The notes beneath the pieces are model-generated. The model saw only the letters and a list, made by a program, of their open reading frames with translations. It searched no databases and was not told where the DNA came from. Shown here in pieces: positions 25,326 through 33,729 of a DNA stretch of 41,267 nucleotides. Position 1 is the first letter of the stretch. Each line of letters begins with the position of its first letter. This stretch comes from Halorhodospira halophila (GTDB lineage: Bacteria > Pseudomonadota > Gammaproteobacteria > Nitrococcales > Halorhodospiraceae), in the NCBI RefSeq assembly GCF_016653405.1, contig NZ_NHSN01000005.1:1-41267 (forward strand), given 5' to 3'. The translations under genes were made by a program, and so were the position numbers.

Positions 25326-26377
25326 GGCGTACCCTCCTCTTCCCGCAGCTGCTCCTCCAACTCCTGCCAGGTGGCCTGCTGGCGTCGGCGCACGGCCTCC
25401 GGATCCAGCGACCGGCCCGCTACCCGGGCCCGGCTGAACTCCGCCCCGCGGTCCTCGCCGATCAGCCCGGCGGCATCGGCACGGCACTGCTGGCAGTGGC
25501 TCATCACGGCGATATCACTGGCGCAGGCGGCCCGCAGGCCGAGCAGCTCGGCGTCGCTCGGGCCGCGCTGGCCGATTTCGCCGAAGTAGGTGCCGTGGCT
25601 GGGGTCGGAGATCAGGGGCATGACGTTGTGCAGGAACGCCCCGCGCTGGCGGACCGCCCGGGAAACGACAGGTAGATGCTGATGGTTGATCCCGGGGATG
25701 GCCACCGAGTTGACCTTGACCAGCACGCCGCGGGCGGCCAGCGCCTCGATGCCGGCGAGCTGGCGCTGCACGAGGATCCGGGCGGCTTCCAGGCCACGCC
25801 GGCGCCGGTGCTCAAAGAGGATCGAGGGGTGGATGCGCGCGCCGATCTCCGGGTCGATGGCGTTGACCGTCACCGTGACGTGCTCCACCTCGAGGGCCAC
25901 CAGATCGTCCACGTAGTCGGGCAGCGCCAGGCCGTTGGTGGACAGGCACAGGCGCAGCTGGGGAGCCACCTCGCGGATGCGCTCGAAGGTCTCGAAGGTG
26001 CGGCGCGGGTTGGCCAGGGCGTCGCCCGGTCCGGCGATGCCCACCACCGACAGCTGCGGGATTTCATGGGCCACCGCCAGGGTCTTGGCCGCGGCCTCCT
26101 CCGGAGTGAGCACCTCGGAAACCACGCCGGGGCGGGACTCGTTGGCGCAGTCGTACTTGCGATTGCAGTAGTTGCACGAGAGGTTGCACCCCGGGGCAAC
26201 GGCCACGTGCAGCCGCGCGAAGTGGTGGTGGGCACGCTCGGAGTAGCAGGGGTGGTCCCGGACCTTGGCGCGCAGCGCCTCGGGCAGGTGCTCGAGCCCG
26301 TCGCCGGGCGCCCCCTCGCCACCGACGCCGGGGCAGCCGGCGGCGGGGTCGCAGGTGGTGGAGCCGGATGCGTCCAT
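25322..26377 (-). CDS. nifB: FeMo-cofactor biosynthesis radical-SAM protein NifB, short form
   Basis: NifB makes NifB-co, the 8Fe-9S-carbide core of FeMo-co. The radical-SAM motif is Cys64-x3-Cys68-x2-Cys71 (APGCNLSCNYCNRKYDC). HPCYSE (Cys44) and the C-terminal SHCQQCRADAAGLIGEDRG supply ligands for the two K-clusters. VVGIAGPGDALANP, CLSTNGLALP and VNSVAIPGINHQHL are also present. It is 351 residues and stops soon after the last Cys motif, so it lacks the NifX-like C-terminal domain found in most proteobacterial NifB. The start at 26377 follows GGAGGGAGA. A longer frame to 26560 crosses the promoter. It is the first gene of nifBQVW-ZM-SIR2. Confidence 0.95.
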   Translation of the reverse strand: MDASGSTTCDPAAGCPGVGGEGAPGDGLEHLPEALRAKVRDHPCYSERAHHHFARLHVAVAPGCNLSCNYCNRKYDCANESRPGVVSEVLTPEEAAAKTLAVAHEIPQLSVVGIAGPGDALANPRRTFETFERIREVAPQLRLCLSTNGLALPDYVDDLVALEVEHVTVTVNAIDPEIGARIHPSILFEHRRRRGLEAARILVQRQLAGIEALAARGVLVKVNSVAIPGINHQHLPVVSRAVRQRGAFLHNVMPLISDPSHGTYFGEIGQRGPSDAELLGLRAACASDIAVMSHCQQCRADAAGLIGEDRGAEFSRARVAGRSLDPEAVRRRQQATWQELEEQLREEEGTP

Positions 26378-26433
26378 TGTCTCTCCCTCCGTCGGGACCG
26401 GAGCCGCGCTCCGGTCGGGCCTGCCCGCTCTTC

Positions 26434-26449
26434 TGCAAACCTCGTGCCG
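26434..26449 (-). promoter_or_regulatory. Sigma-54 (-24/-12) promoter of the nifB operon
   Basis: The minus strand reads CGGCAC-GAGGT-TTGCA, a match except for C instead of T at the first base. Transcription would start near 26423, about 45 bases before the nifB ATG. Confidence 0.85.
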
Positions 26450-26510
26450 GATCACGGGAGCGGCCAACCGCCCGTCTCGCCGTGCCTCCCGCCGCGGCAT
26501 TCGCCGCGCG

Positions 26511-26526
26511 TGTCGCAAACCCCACA
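26511..26526 (-). promoter_or_regulatory. NifA upstream activator sequence for nifB
   Basis: TGT at 26511-26513, ten bases, ACA at 26524-26526. It is 61 bp upstream of the -24 element and 38 bp from the nifA stop. A near-miss (TGT-N10-ACG) lies at 26535-26550. Confidence 0.75.
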
Positions 26527-26564
26527 CAGCCGCGTGTCGCGTCCGCCACGCCGCCAGCAACGGC

Positions 26565-28142
26565 TCATAGGCTCTTGACCGGGATGTCGAGGGTCTTGAT
26601 CCGGTAGGCGATCTGCCGCGGCGTCATGCCCAGCAACCGCGCCGCCTTGGCCTGCACCCAACCGGTGCGCTCCAGCGCGGCGATGACCCGCTCGCGCTCG
26701 TCCAGGTTCGGGTCGTTCGGGTCCGGGGCCGCCGGCCCGGCGGGCAGCACCCCGCCCTCGACGGCCGGCGAGCCGTCCTCGGGGATCCCAGCCAGGATCA
26801 CGGCCTCCTGGTCGATGCGGCCGTCCTCGCTCATGATCGCCGCCCGCTCCAGGGCGTTCTCCAGTTCGCGAACATTGCCCGGCCAGTGGTAGCGCATCAG
26901 CGTGCGGATGGCGTCGTCGGAGATCTCCAGCGCCCGCTCCTGGTTGCTGGCGATGCGCCCGACGAGGAACCGGACCAGCTCCGGGATGTCCTCGAGGCGC
27001 TCGCGCAGCGCCGGCATGGTGATGGTCATCACGTTGAGCCGGTAGTAGAGGTCCTCGCGGAACTCCCCGGCGGCCACCGCCGCCTCCAGATCGCGGTTGG
27101 TGGCGGCGAGCACGCGCACGTCCACCCGCCGGGTCCGGGTGCTGCCCACCCGCTCGAACTCCCCCTCCTGCAGGACCCGCAGCAGCTTCGCCTGGAAGGC
27201 CGGGGAGATCTCGCCCATCTCATCGAGGAAGATGGTGCCGCCGTCGGCCTGCTCGAAGCGCCCCACCCGGCTCTGCACAGCGCCGGTGAAGGCGCCTTTC
27301 TCGTGGCCGAAGAGCTCGCTCTCGAGCAGGCTGTCGGGCAGCGCCGCGCAGTTGAGCTTGACAAAGGGCGCGTCGGCCCGGGGCGAGTTGTAGTGGATGG
27401 CGTTGGCCAACAGCTCCTTGCCGGTGCCGGACTCACCGCGCAGCAGCACCGTAGTGCTCCACTGCGCCACCCGACGCACCTGCTCGAAGACCCGGCGGAT
27501 AGCCGGGGTCCGGCCGATGACGTTCTCGAAGCCGTAGCTCTCCTGCACCTCCCGGCGCAGGCGGTCGCGCTCATCGACGATGGCCGCCTGCTCACGGTCA
27601 ACCTCGGTGGCCAGGCGGACCGTCTGTGCGACCAGGTTGGCGACCATCTGCATGAACCGAGAGCGCTCGGCCAGCAGCGCGCCCTCGTCGGCGGCGGGCT
27701 GGGCGGCGAGTACGCCCACCGGCGGGTCCTGCTCGCCGGGGCCGTTGATGGGTACACCGATGAACGGCAGATCCGGATCGTAGAGGCCGAGCCGATCGAG
27801 GAAGCGCGGCTCCTCGGAGATGCGCCGCACGATCAGCGGCTCGGCGTGATTGAGGATCTCGCCAACGATCCCCTCGCCCGGCCGGTAGGCGACCTCATTG
27901 GCGGGGCTCTGCCCATACAGCGCGCGCACGATGGTCTCGCGGCGGACGGGGTCGCGCAGGGCGACCATCCCGGAGTGCATATCGGCGTGCTCGTGGAGCA
28001 CCTCCAGGACGGCCTGAAGGCTCTCGCGCAGGTCGAGACTGCGCGAGAGCACCCGGCTGACCTGGTACAGCGCCTCGAGCTGGGCCTCGACCAGTTCGGC
28101 CCGGGCGCGTTCTCGGGGGCCGACGGACGTGGGGTTCTCCAT
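26565..28142 (-). CDS. nifA: Nif-specific sigma-54 activator NifA
   Basis: The 525-residue regulator has an N-terminal GAF domain (about 25-180), a Q-linker-like helix and an AAA+ domain. The AAA+ domain has Walker A GESGTGKE (236-243), the sigma-54-contact loop GAFTGA (283-288), Walker [11 protein letters not shown] (301-310) and [13 protein letters not shown] Fis-type HTH ([28 protein letters not shown]) lies at the C-terminus. It should bind the TGT-N10-ACA sites in this window and drive nifE, nifH, nifB and rnfA. The linker between the AAA+ and HTH domains ([14 protein letters not shown]) has no Cys pair, unlike oxygen-sensing alphaproteobacterial NifA; that form normally depends on NifL, which is not here. 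The ATG has GGAGGGGAG upstream, and a palindromic element starts 21 bp before it. Confidence 0.93.
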   Translation of the reverse strand: MENPTSVGPRERARAELVEAQLEALYQVSRVLSRSLDLRESLQAVLEVLHEHADMHSGMVALRDPVRRETIVRALYGQSPANEVAYRPGEGIVGEILNHAEPLIVRRISEEPRFLDRLGLYDPDLPFIGVPINGPGEQDPPVGVLAAQPAADEGALLAERSRFMQMVANLVAQTVRLATEVDREQAAIVDERDRLRREVQESYGFENVIGRTPAIRRVFEQVRRVAQWSTTVLLRGESGTGKELLANAIHYNSPRADAPFVKLNCAALPDSLLESELFGHEKGAFTGAVQSRVGRFEQADGGTIFLDEMGEISPAFQAKLLRVLQEGEFERVGSTRTRRVDVRVLAATNRDLEAAVAAGEFREDLYYRLNVMTITMPALRERLEDIPELVRFLVGRIASNQERALEISDDAIRTLMRYHWPGNVRELENALERAAIMSEDGRIDQEAVILAGIPEDGSPAVEGGVLPAGPAAPDPNDPNLDERERVIAALERTGWVQAKAARLLGMTPRQIAYRIKTLDIPVKSL

Positions 28143-28162
28143 GAATACTCCCCTCCGCTAGG

Positions 28163-28410
28163 TGCATCGGTTTTGGCTGGCCCAGATGGGGTCAGGGGGC
28201 CCCAAGGCGTCATTGAACGCGCCGAGCATCGCAGCCCCGGCAGGGGTTCGGCGCGAACCTTTACGGGTTCGCGCCGATCAGCGCGCAGCCACAGCGAAGC
28301 GTGTTCTGCGCGCGGCCCTGCCGGGGTGAGAAGCGCAGGAGACCCGCAGGGCGCGTTCGTCAGACGCCTTGGGGCCCCTGACCCCATCTGGGCCAGCCAA
28401 AACCGTTGCA
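28163..28410. repeat. 248-bp palindromic, MITE-like element between nifA and rnfA
   Basis: The outer arms are 28163-28211 and 28363-28410. They are complementary over about 48 bases with one mismatch and one single-base gap, and include GGTTTTGGCTGGCCCAGATG on the left and its complement on the right. Symmetry continues inward (GAACGCGCC against GGCGCGTTC, CCCCGGCAGGG against CCCTGCCGGGG). The core holds a perfect 12-bp hairpin (28248-28277, TCGGCGCGAACC, loop TTTACG) and an 8-bp hairpin GCGCGCAG/CTGCGCGC (28281-28313). TGCA is found at both ends. It encodes no protein that I can see. The form resembles a non-autonomous inverted-repeat element, or a paired REP/REPIN-like unit. It must contain or displace the nifA promoter. 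Confidence 0.8.
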
Positions 28411-28450
28411 ACTCCCGTTCCAGACAGCCGGCGAACCGTCGACCCCCGTT

Positions 28451-28466
28451 TGTCGCGTTTCTCACA
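28451..28466 (+). promoter_or_regulatory. NifA upstream activator sequence 1 for rnfA
   Basis: TGT at 28451-28453, ten bases, ACA at 28464-28466. It shares the extended start TGTCG with the second site, whose TGT lies 40 bp downstream (about four helical turns). Confidence 0.75.
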
Positions 28467-28490
28467 GTGGTTCACGGAAGGTGATGCTTT

Positions 28491-28506
28491 TGTCGTCTGT
28501 GCCACA
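28491..28506 (+). promoter_or_regulatory. NifA upstream activator sequence 2 for rnfA
   Basis: TGT at 28491-28493, ten bases, ACA at 28504-28506. It lies 91 bp upstream of the -24 element. Two phased sites suggest strong, cooperative NifA control of the rnf operon. Confidence 0.75.
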
Positions 28507-28597
28507 TCGGTGCAACGGCACCTCTTTGGTGCAAATGGGCGAGGTTCGGACGGGATGACGCGGGGTTGCGGGACCGTGGTGCTCAAAGGGTACCGGC

Positions 28598-28612
28598 TGG
28601 CACGGCTGATGC
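28598..28612 (+). promoter_or_regulatory. Sigma-54 promoter of the rnf operon
   Basis: TGGCAC (28598-28603), a 5-base spacer, then ATGC (28609-28612). GG and GC are 12 bp apart; only the first base of the -12 box departs from TTGC. Transcription would begin near 28624, about 35 bases before the rnfA ATG. Confidence 0.8.
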
Positions 28613-28658
28613 TTGACCCGTAGCGAACGCCGCCGACGGGCCGGGAAAGGGAAAGAGG

Positions 28659-29243
28659 ATGACGGAATACCTGCTACTGCTGCTCGGCGTCGCCCTAGTG
28701 AACAATGTGGTCCTGACCCAGTTCCTGGGGCTGTGCCCGTTCATGGGTGTGTCGAACCGACTGGATACCGCCCTGGGCATGGGCCTGGCCACCACCTTCG
28801 TACTCACGTTGGCGGCGGCGGCCGGGTGGGTGATCGAGCACGCCCTGCTCATCCCCCTGGACCTGGAGTTCCTGCGCATCCTCAGCTTCATCCTCGTCAT
28901 CGCCGGGACCGTGCAGTTCACCGAGATGGCCGTCGCCCGGGTCAGCCCCGCCCTGCACCAGGTTCTGGGCGTCTTCCTGCCGCTGATCACCACCAACTGC
29001 GCCGTGCTCGGCGTGGCCCTGCTCAACATCCAGGAAGCGCACACGTTCGCCGAGAGCCTGGTCTTCGGCGTCGGAGCGGCGCTCGGTTTCACGCTGGTTC
29101 TGGTCCTGTTCGCCGGCCTGCGCGAGCGGCTGGCCACGGCGGCGGTACCGGCCGCCTTTGCCGGTGCCCCCATCGGCTTCGTGGTCGCCGGGCTGCTGTC
29201 GCTGGCGTTCATGGGACTGACCGGACTGCCCGAAGGAGGGTGA
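28659..29243 (+). CDS. rnfA: Rnf electron-transport complex subunit RnfA
   Basis: This 194-residue integral membrane subunit is homologous to NqrE. It has six predicted helices, with the conserved [20 protein letters not shown] in the first and [13 protein letters not shown] in the fourth. These two segments carry the Cys residues that in the Rnf/Nqr structures hold an intramembrane iron-sulfur cluster between RnfA and RnfE. It is the first gene of the operon, with AGAGG before the ATG. The sigma-54/NifA control elements upstream tie it to nitrogen fixation, as for the rnf1 genes of Rhodobacter and Azotobacter. Confidence 0.95.
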   Translation: MTEYLLLLLGVALVNNVVLTQFLGLCPFMGVSNRLDTALGMGLATTFVLTLAAAAGWVIEHALLIPLDLEFLRILSFILVIAGTVQFTEMAVARVSPALHQVLGVFLPLITTNCAVLGVALLNIQEAHTFAESLVFGVGAALGFTLVLVLFAGLRERLATAAVPAAFAGAPIGFVVAGLLSLAFMGLTGLPEGG

Positions 29244-29247
29244 GGCG

Positions 29248-29793
29248 ATGTATGCAGCGATGCTGGTTCTGACCGGGATGGCGCTGGTGATCGGGTTCCT
29301 GCTGGCCGTGGCCGCGCAGTATCTAAAGCCGCCGCCGGACGAGACCGCCGAGGAGGTGGAGCGCGTCCTGCCCGGTACCAACTGCGGCCAGTGCGGCCTG
29401 CCCGGCTGCAGCGTCGGCGCCCGGGCCGTGGCCGCCGGCGAGCTGCCGGTGAACTTCTGCCCGCCCGGCGGTCGCGCCGTGGCCGAGGAGATTGCCCGGA
29501 TCACCGGGCAGCCGCTGGTCCTGGAAGACGGCGACGACGGCGTCCGCCGGGTGGCGCGGGTCACCCGCGAGGACCTGTGCACCGGCTGCCTGAAGTGCAT
29601 CAAGGCCTGCCCCACCGATGCGGTCATCGGCGCACCCAAGCAGATCCACGGGGTATTGCCCGAGGCGTGTTCCGGCTGCACGGCGTGCATCGACGTCTGC
29701 GCCACCGGCGCGCTGGAGATGGTCCCGGAGCCGGTCACCCTGGCCAATTGGCGCTGGCCGCGACCGACGGAGGCCTGCGACCGTGCTGCTTAG
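29248..29793 (+). CDS. rnfB: Rnf complex iron-sulfur subunit RnfB
   Basis: The 181-residue protein has an N-terminal membrane anchor (about 5-27). It then has the RnfB four-Cys motif GTNCGQCGLPGC with NFCPPGG, and two ferredoxin-like [4Fe-4S] motifs, CTGCLKCIKACPTDAV and CSGCTACIDVCATGAL. RnfB is the subunit that exchanges electrons with soluble ferredoxin; here the likely partners are the ferredoxins encoded beside nifK. The length is typical of proteobacterial RnfB. The start is 4 bp after the rnfA stop, and the end overlaps rnfC by 11 bp. Confidence 0.95.
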   Translation: MYAAMLVLTGMALVIGFLLAVAAQYLKPPPDETAEEVERVLPGTNCGQCGLPGCSVGARAVAAGELPVNFCPPGGRAVAEEIARITGQPLVLEDGDDGVRRVARVTREDLCTGCLKCIKACPTDAVIGAPKQIHGVLPEACSGCTACIDVCATGALEMVPEPVTLANWRWPRPTEACDRAA

Positions 29794-31303
29794 CAAACCA
29801 AAGATCATCCGCGGCGGCGTACGCACCGAGTCGCGCAAGCAATCCACCGCAGAGGCCCCGCTGGAACCCCTGCGGGCCGGGCAGCGGCTCTACGTCTCGC
29901 TGGCCCAGCACATCGGCGCGCCCGCCCTGCCGGCGGTCGCACCGGGCCAGGACGTCGCCAAGGGGCAGTGCATCGGCACGCCGGAAGCCGGCCTCTCGGC
30001 CGCCGTCCACGCCCCCACCTCGGGCCGGGTGGTGGCCATTGACCGCCATCCGGCGCCGCACCCCTCGGGGCTGACCGTCCCCACCGTGATCATCGAACCC
30101 GACGGCGAGGAGCGCTGGGCGCCGCAGCTGCCGGACCCGATGACCGCGCCGGCCGGGCAGCTCGACCCTACGGCCATCGCCACCCGGGTGGCCGAGGCGG
30201 GCATCGTCGGCATGGGGGGCGCCGCCTTCCCGGCGGCGGTCAAGCTCGGCGCCGGGCAGCCGGTGGCCACCCTGATCCTCAACGGCGGTGAGTGCGAGCC
30301 GTACCTGACCTGCGACGACCGCCTGATGCGCGAGCGCGCCGCCGGGATCATCGACGGCGCCCAGCTGATGGCCCGCGCCCTGGGAGCCGAGCGCACCGCC
30401 ATCGGGGTCGAGGACAACAAGCCGGAGGCCATCCACGCCCTGCGCCGCGCCACCGACGCCCTGGGCGGCCCCGACGTGGTGCCGGTACCGAGCCTCTGGC
30501 CCCAGGGCTCGGAAAAACACCTGATCTACACGCTGACCGGCCGCGAGGTGCCCGCCGGGGCGCGGGCGGCGGATATCGGCGTGGTGGTGCACAACGTCGG
30601 CACCGCCTACGCCGTCCACCGCGCCGCCCGCCACGGCCGGCCGCTGATCAGCCGTCCGATCACCGTCGGCGGCGGCGCCGTGGCCGAGCCGACGAACTTC
30701 GAGGTGCCCCTGGGTCTGCCGCTGCAGGCCCTGCTCGAGGCGGCCGGCGGGCTGCGCGAGGACCCGGCCCGGGTGCTCGCCGGCGGTCCGATGATGGGCC
30801 AGGTGGCCCCGCTGGAGGCCGGCGTGGCCAAGGGCACCAACGGCGTCATCGCCCTGACCGCCGCGGAGATCCGCGAGGCCGAAGGGCGCCCCTGCATCCG
30901 TTGCGGGCGCTGTGTCGATGCCTGCCCGATGGGGCTGATGCCCTTCGAGATCGCCAACCGCGCCGCCGCCGGCGACGTCGACGGCGCCGCGGCCAGCGGC
31001 CTGATGGACTGCCTGACCTGCGGTTCCTGCGCCTACGTCTGTCCCTCGGCGCGGCCGCTGGTCCAGCTCTTCCACCACGCCCGGGGTCAGCGCGCCGAGC
31101 AAGCCGCCGCCAAGGAGCGCAGCGAACTGCAGCGGCGCATGGCCGAGCAGCGGGCGGAGCGCCAGCGACGCGAGCAGGAACGCAAGAAGGCCGCCGCCGC
31201 GGCCCGCCGCCGCCAGCGGGCGCAGCAGAAGGCCGCCGGCGGCGATTCGGAAAGTCCAGCCCAGGAGCAGCCGCAAAACGAGGAGAAGGAGACTCAGACG
31301 TGA
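29783..31303 (+). CDS. rnfC: Rnf complex NADH-oxidising subunit RnfC
   Basis: The 506-residue peripheral subunit is thought to bind NADH and FMN. It shows the N-terminal KIIRGGVRTESRKQST, a lipoyl-like region, VGMGGAAFPAAVKL, LILNGGECEPYLTCDDRLM and GPMMGQV. Two [4Fe-4S] motifs, CIRCGRCVDACPMGLMP and CLTCGSCAYVCPSARPL, follow. The tail (about 440-506) is a short Arg/Lys/Glu-rich coiled coil rather than the long repeat tail of the E. coli protein. I chose the GTG at 29783 because GGAGG lies 9 bases upstream and the conserved N-terminus begins there. Its stop overlaps the rnfD start as GTGA. Confidence 0.94.
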   Translation: MLLSKPKIIRGGVRTESRKQSTAEAPLEPLRAGQRLYVSLAQHIGAPALPAVAPGQDVAKGQCIGTPEAGLSAAVHAPTSGRVVAIDRHPAPHPSGLTVPTVIIEPDGEERWAPQLPDPMTAPAGQLDPTAIATRVAEAGIVGMGGAAFPAAVKLGAGQPVATLILNGGECEPYLTCDDRLMRERAAGIIDGAQLMARALGAERTAIGVEDNKPEAIHALRRATDALGGPDVVPVPSLWPQGSEKHLIYTLTGREVPAGARAADIGVVVHNVGTAYAVHRAARHGRPLISRPITVGGGAVAEPTNFEVPLGLPLQALLEAAGGLREDPARVLAGGPMMGQVAPLEAGVAKGTNGVIALTAAEIREAEGRPCIRCGRCVDACPMGLMPFEIANRAAAGDVDGAAASGLMDCLTCGSCAYVCPSARPLVQLFHHARGQRAEQAAAKERSELQRRMAEQRAERQRREQERKKAAAAARRRQRAQQKAAGGDSESPAQEQPQNEEKETQT

Positions 31304-32373
31304 GCGAGCTGGTTGCCGGCCCCCACACCCGGGCCCCGCTGAGCCTGCCCACCCTGATGCGCCAGGTGCTGCTCGCCGCAGCACCCGCCACCGCCTTCGG
31401 GGTGTGGCTCTACGGCTGGCCGGCCCTCAATCTGCTGCTGATCACCCTGGTCACCGTGGTGGCCGCCGAGGCCGCCTGCCTGCGCGCGGCCGGACGCCCG
31501 GTACGCAGCGGCGTGGGTGACAGCTCCGCGCTGGTCGCCGGCTGGATCCTGGCCATGAGCCTGCCGCCCTGGGCGCCGTGGTGGATCGGTGTGATCGGCG
31601 GACTGCTGGCGGTGATCCTGGGCAAGGGGGTCTTCGGCGGCACCGGGCAGAACCTCTTCAATCCCGCCATGGTCGCCCGCGTTGCCCTGCTCATCGCCTT
31701 CCCGGTGGAAATGACCCGCTGGGTGGAGCCGGCCCCCCTGGGCTCGGCAACCGCCCCCGGCTTCCTGGAATCGCTCGGGATCACCTTCGCCGGCGCTGCT
31801 GACTGGGACGCGGTCACCGGCGCCACCACCCTCGACACGGCGCGCACCGCCGTCACCGAGGGGCAGAGCATCGAGACCGCCCTGCCCGAAGCCTACCAGC
31901 CGGCGCTGGCCCTGCTCGGCTACGCGCCGGGCAGCCTGGCGGAGGGCTCGGCACTGCTGCTCGCCCTGGGCGGGCTCTACCTGATCTACCGGCGGGTGAT
32001 CGCCTGGGAGATCCCGGTGGTCATGCTCGCCACCCTGGCGCTGCTCGCCAGCGCCTTCCACCTGATCGACCCGGATCGCTACGCCGATGCCGGCGTCCAT
32101 ATCCTGGCCGGTTCGACCCTGCTGGCGGCCTTTTTCATCGCCACCGACCCGACCACCTCGCCGGCCACCACCCTCGGCCGTGCGGTCTTCGCCGCCGGCT
32201 GTGCGCTGATCGTCTGGGTGGTGCGCACCTACGGCGGCTACCCGGAGGCCACCGCCTTCGCGGTGCTGCTGATGAACGCCTTCACCCCGCTGATCGACCA
32301 CTGGATCCGCCCCCGGGTCTACGGCCGGACCCGGCTGGGCGCGCCGCTGAGCACGGACCGGGAGGGCCCATGA
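31300..32373 (+). CDS. rnfD: Rnf complex membrane flavoprotein RnfD
   Basis: The 357-residue membrane subunit is related to NqrB. It has about ten hydrophobic segments; GGTGQNLFNPAMVARVALL is a family signature. The Thr in DAVTGATTLDTART is the expected site of covalent FMN attachment. The start is GTG at 31300, overlapping the rnfC stop, with AAGGAG upstream. The end overlaps rnfG by 4 bp. It forms part of the ion-translocating core. Confidence 0.94.
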   Translation: MSELVAGPHTRAPLSLPTLMRQVLLAAAPATAFGVWLYGWPALNLLLITLVTVVAAEAACLRAAGRPVRSGVGDSSALVAGWILAMSLPPWAPWWIGVIGGLLAVILGKGVFGGTGQNLFNPAMVARVALLIAFPVEMTRWVEPAPLGSATAPGFLESLGITFAGAADWDAVTGATTLDTARTAVTEGQSIETALPEAYQPALALLGYAPGSLAEGSALLLALGGLYLIYRRVIAWEIPVVMLATLALLASAFHLIDPDRYADAGVHILAGSTLLAAFFIATDPTTSPATTLGRAVFAAGCALIVWVVRTYGGYPEATAFAVLLMNAFTPLIDHWIRPRVYGRTRLGAPLSTDREGP

Positions 32374-33041
32374 GCACGCCGGAGCGCCCCAGCTACCAGC
32401 AGCGCACCGCCTACCACGTCACCCTGCTCGGCATGGTGGCCCTGCTCAGCAGCGCCGCGCTGGTCATTGCCGACCTGCAGACCCGCGAGCCGATCGAGGC
32501 GGCCCGCGAGCGCCAGCTCGGCGAGCGCATCGCCCAGGTCACGCCGGTACACAGCGCCGCCGACGCCCCGCTGGAGCGCACCGTCACCGTCGAGCACGAC
32601 GGCCGCCGACACACCGGCTGGCAGCACGTGGAGGGCGATGCAGTAACGGCGGTGGCGCTGGAGAGTCAGGCCCAGGGCTACGGCGGCACCATCCGGGTGA
32701 TCGTCGGCATCGACCGCGACGGCGAAATCCTGGCCGCACGCGTCACCGAGCACCGGGAGACCCCGGGGCTCGGCGACGACATCGAGGCCGAACGCTCCGA
32801 CTGGATCGACGCCTTCGAGGGGCGCTCCCTCGGCGATCCCCCCGAAGAGGCTTGGGCCGTGGAGAAGGACGGCGGCGAGTTCGACCAGTTCACGGGTGCG
32901 ACCATCACCCCGCGGGCGGTGGTCGAGGCCGTCCACGCCGCCCTGCACGCCTTCGAGGCCCACCAGGACCGGCTGCTCGACCCCCGCGCCGGCCGCCAGC
33001 GGACCGCCGATGGCGCAACCGAGGAGACCGACGATGGCTGA
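32370..33041 (+). CDS. rnfG: Rnf complex subunit RnfG (covalent FMN)
   Basis: The 223-residue protein has one N-terminal membrane helix (about 16-35) and a periplasmic FMN-binding domain. GYGGTIRVIVGIDRDGEILAARVTEHRETPGLGDDIE and the flavin-attachment motif FTGATITPRAVVEAV (Thr) are clear. It accepts electrons on the outer face of the membrane and is homologous to NqrC. It overlaps rnfD by 4 bp (ATGA) at its start and rnfE by 8 bp at its end. Confidence 0.94.
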   Translation: MSTPERPSYQQRTAYHVTLLGMVALLSSAALVIADLQTREPIEAARERQLGERIAQVTPVHSAADAPLERTVTVEHDGRRHTGWQHVEGDAVTAVALESQAQGYGGTIRVIVGIDRDGEILAARVTEHRETPGLGDDIEAERSDWIDAFEGRSLGDPPEEAWAVEKDGGEFDQFTGATITPRAVVEAVHAALHAFEAHQDRLLDPRAGRQRTADGATEETDDG

Positions 33042-33729
33042 CACCGATGCCGGACTCGCCGACCGGGAAGCACCCGCCCCCGAGGGCCGCTGGCGGCGCA
33101 TCGCCCGTGAGGGGCTTTGGGACAACAACGTGGTCTTCGCTCAGCTGCTGGCCCTCTGCCCGCTGCTGGCGGTGACCTCTACCGCCACCAACGGTCTGGG
33201 GTTGGGTCTGGCCACGCTGTTCGTGATGGTGCTCGCAGCGGTGCTGGTCTCCACCCTGCGCGGGCTGATCACCGACCCGGTGCGCATCCCGGTGTTTATC
33301 CTGCTCATCGCCACCCTGGTCACCGTGGTGGATCTGTTCATGGAGGCCCACCTCAACCCCCTCTACCAGGCGCTGGGGCTGTTCATCCCGCTGATCGTGA
33401 CCAACTGCGCCATCCTGGCCCGGGCCGAAGTCTTCGCCTCGCGCCATCCGCCCGCCGAGGCCGCCTTTGACGGACTGATGATGGGCCTGGGCTTCACCGC
33501 CATCCTGGTCGTTCTCGGCGGCGTGCGCGAGCTGCTCGGCGCCGGCACCCTGTTCGACCAGGCCGGGCTGATGCTCGGGGATGCCTTCGCTTTCCTGGAG
33601 ATCACCGTCTTCCCTGATTACCCCGGCTTCCTGCTCATGGTGCTGCCGCCGGGGGGCTTTATCGCGTTAGGATTTCTGATGGCCGGCAAGCGGCTGCTGG
33701 ATCGACGCCGGGAGGCACAGACGACATGA
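33034..33729 (+). CDS. rnfE: Rnf complex subunit RnfE
   Basis: This 231-residue six-helix membrane protein is paralogous to RnfA and homologous to NqrD. LWDNNVVFAQLLALCPLLAVTSTATNGLG and LGLFIPLIVTNCAILARAEVFA are the conserved Cys-bearing segments that pair with those of RnfA. I chose MADTDAGL at 33034, with GAGGAG upstream. The frame starting at 32896 lies inside rnfG. It overlaps rnfH by 4 bp. Confidence 0.94.
   Translation: MADTDAGLADREAPAPEGRWRRIAREGLWDNNVVFAQLLALCPLLAVTSTATNGLGLGLATLFVMVLAAVLVSTLRGLITDPVRIPVFILLIATLVTVVDLFMEAHLNPLYQALGLFIPLIVTNCAILARAEVFASRHPPAEAAFDGLMMGLGFTAILVVLGGVRELLGAGTLFDQAGLMLGDAFAFLEITVFPDYPGFLLMVLPPGGFIALGFLMAGKRLLDRRREAQTT

Noticed and set aside
26535-26550. 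Second NifA site near nifB (TGT-N10-ACG)
   Set aside because: The last base breaks the ACA half-site; kept only as a near-miss.
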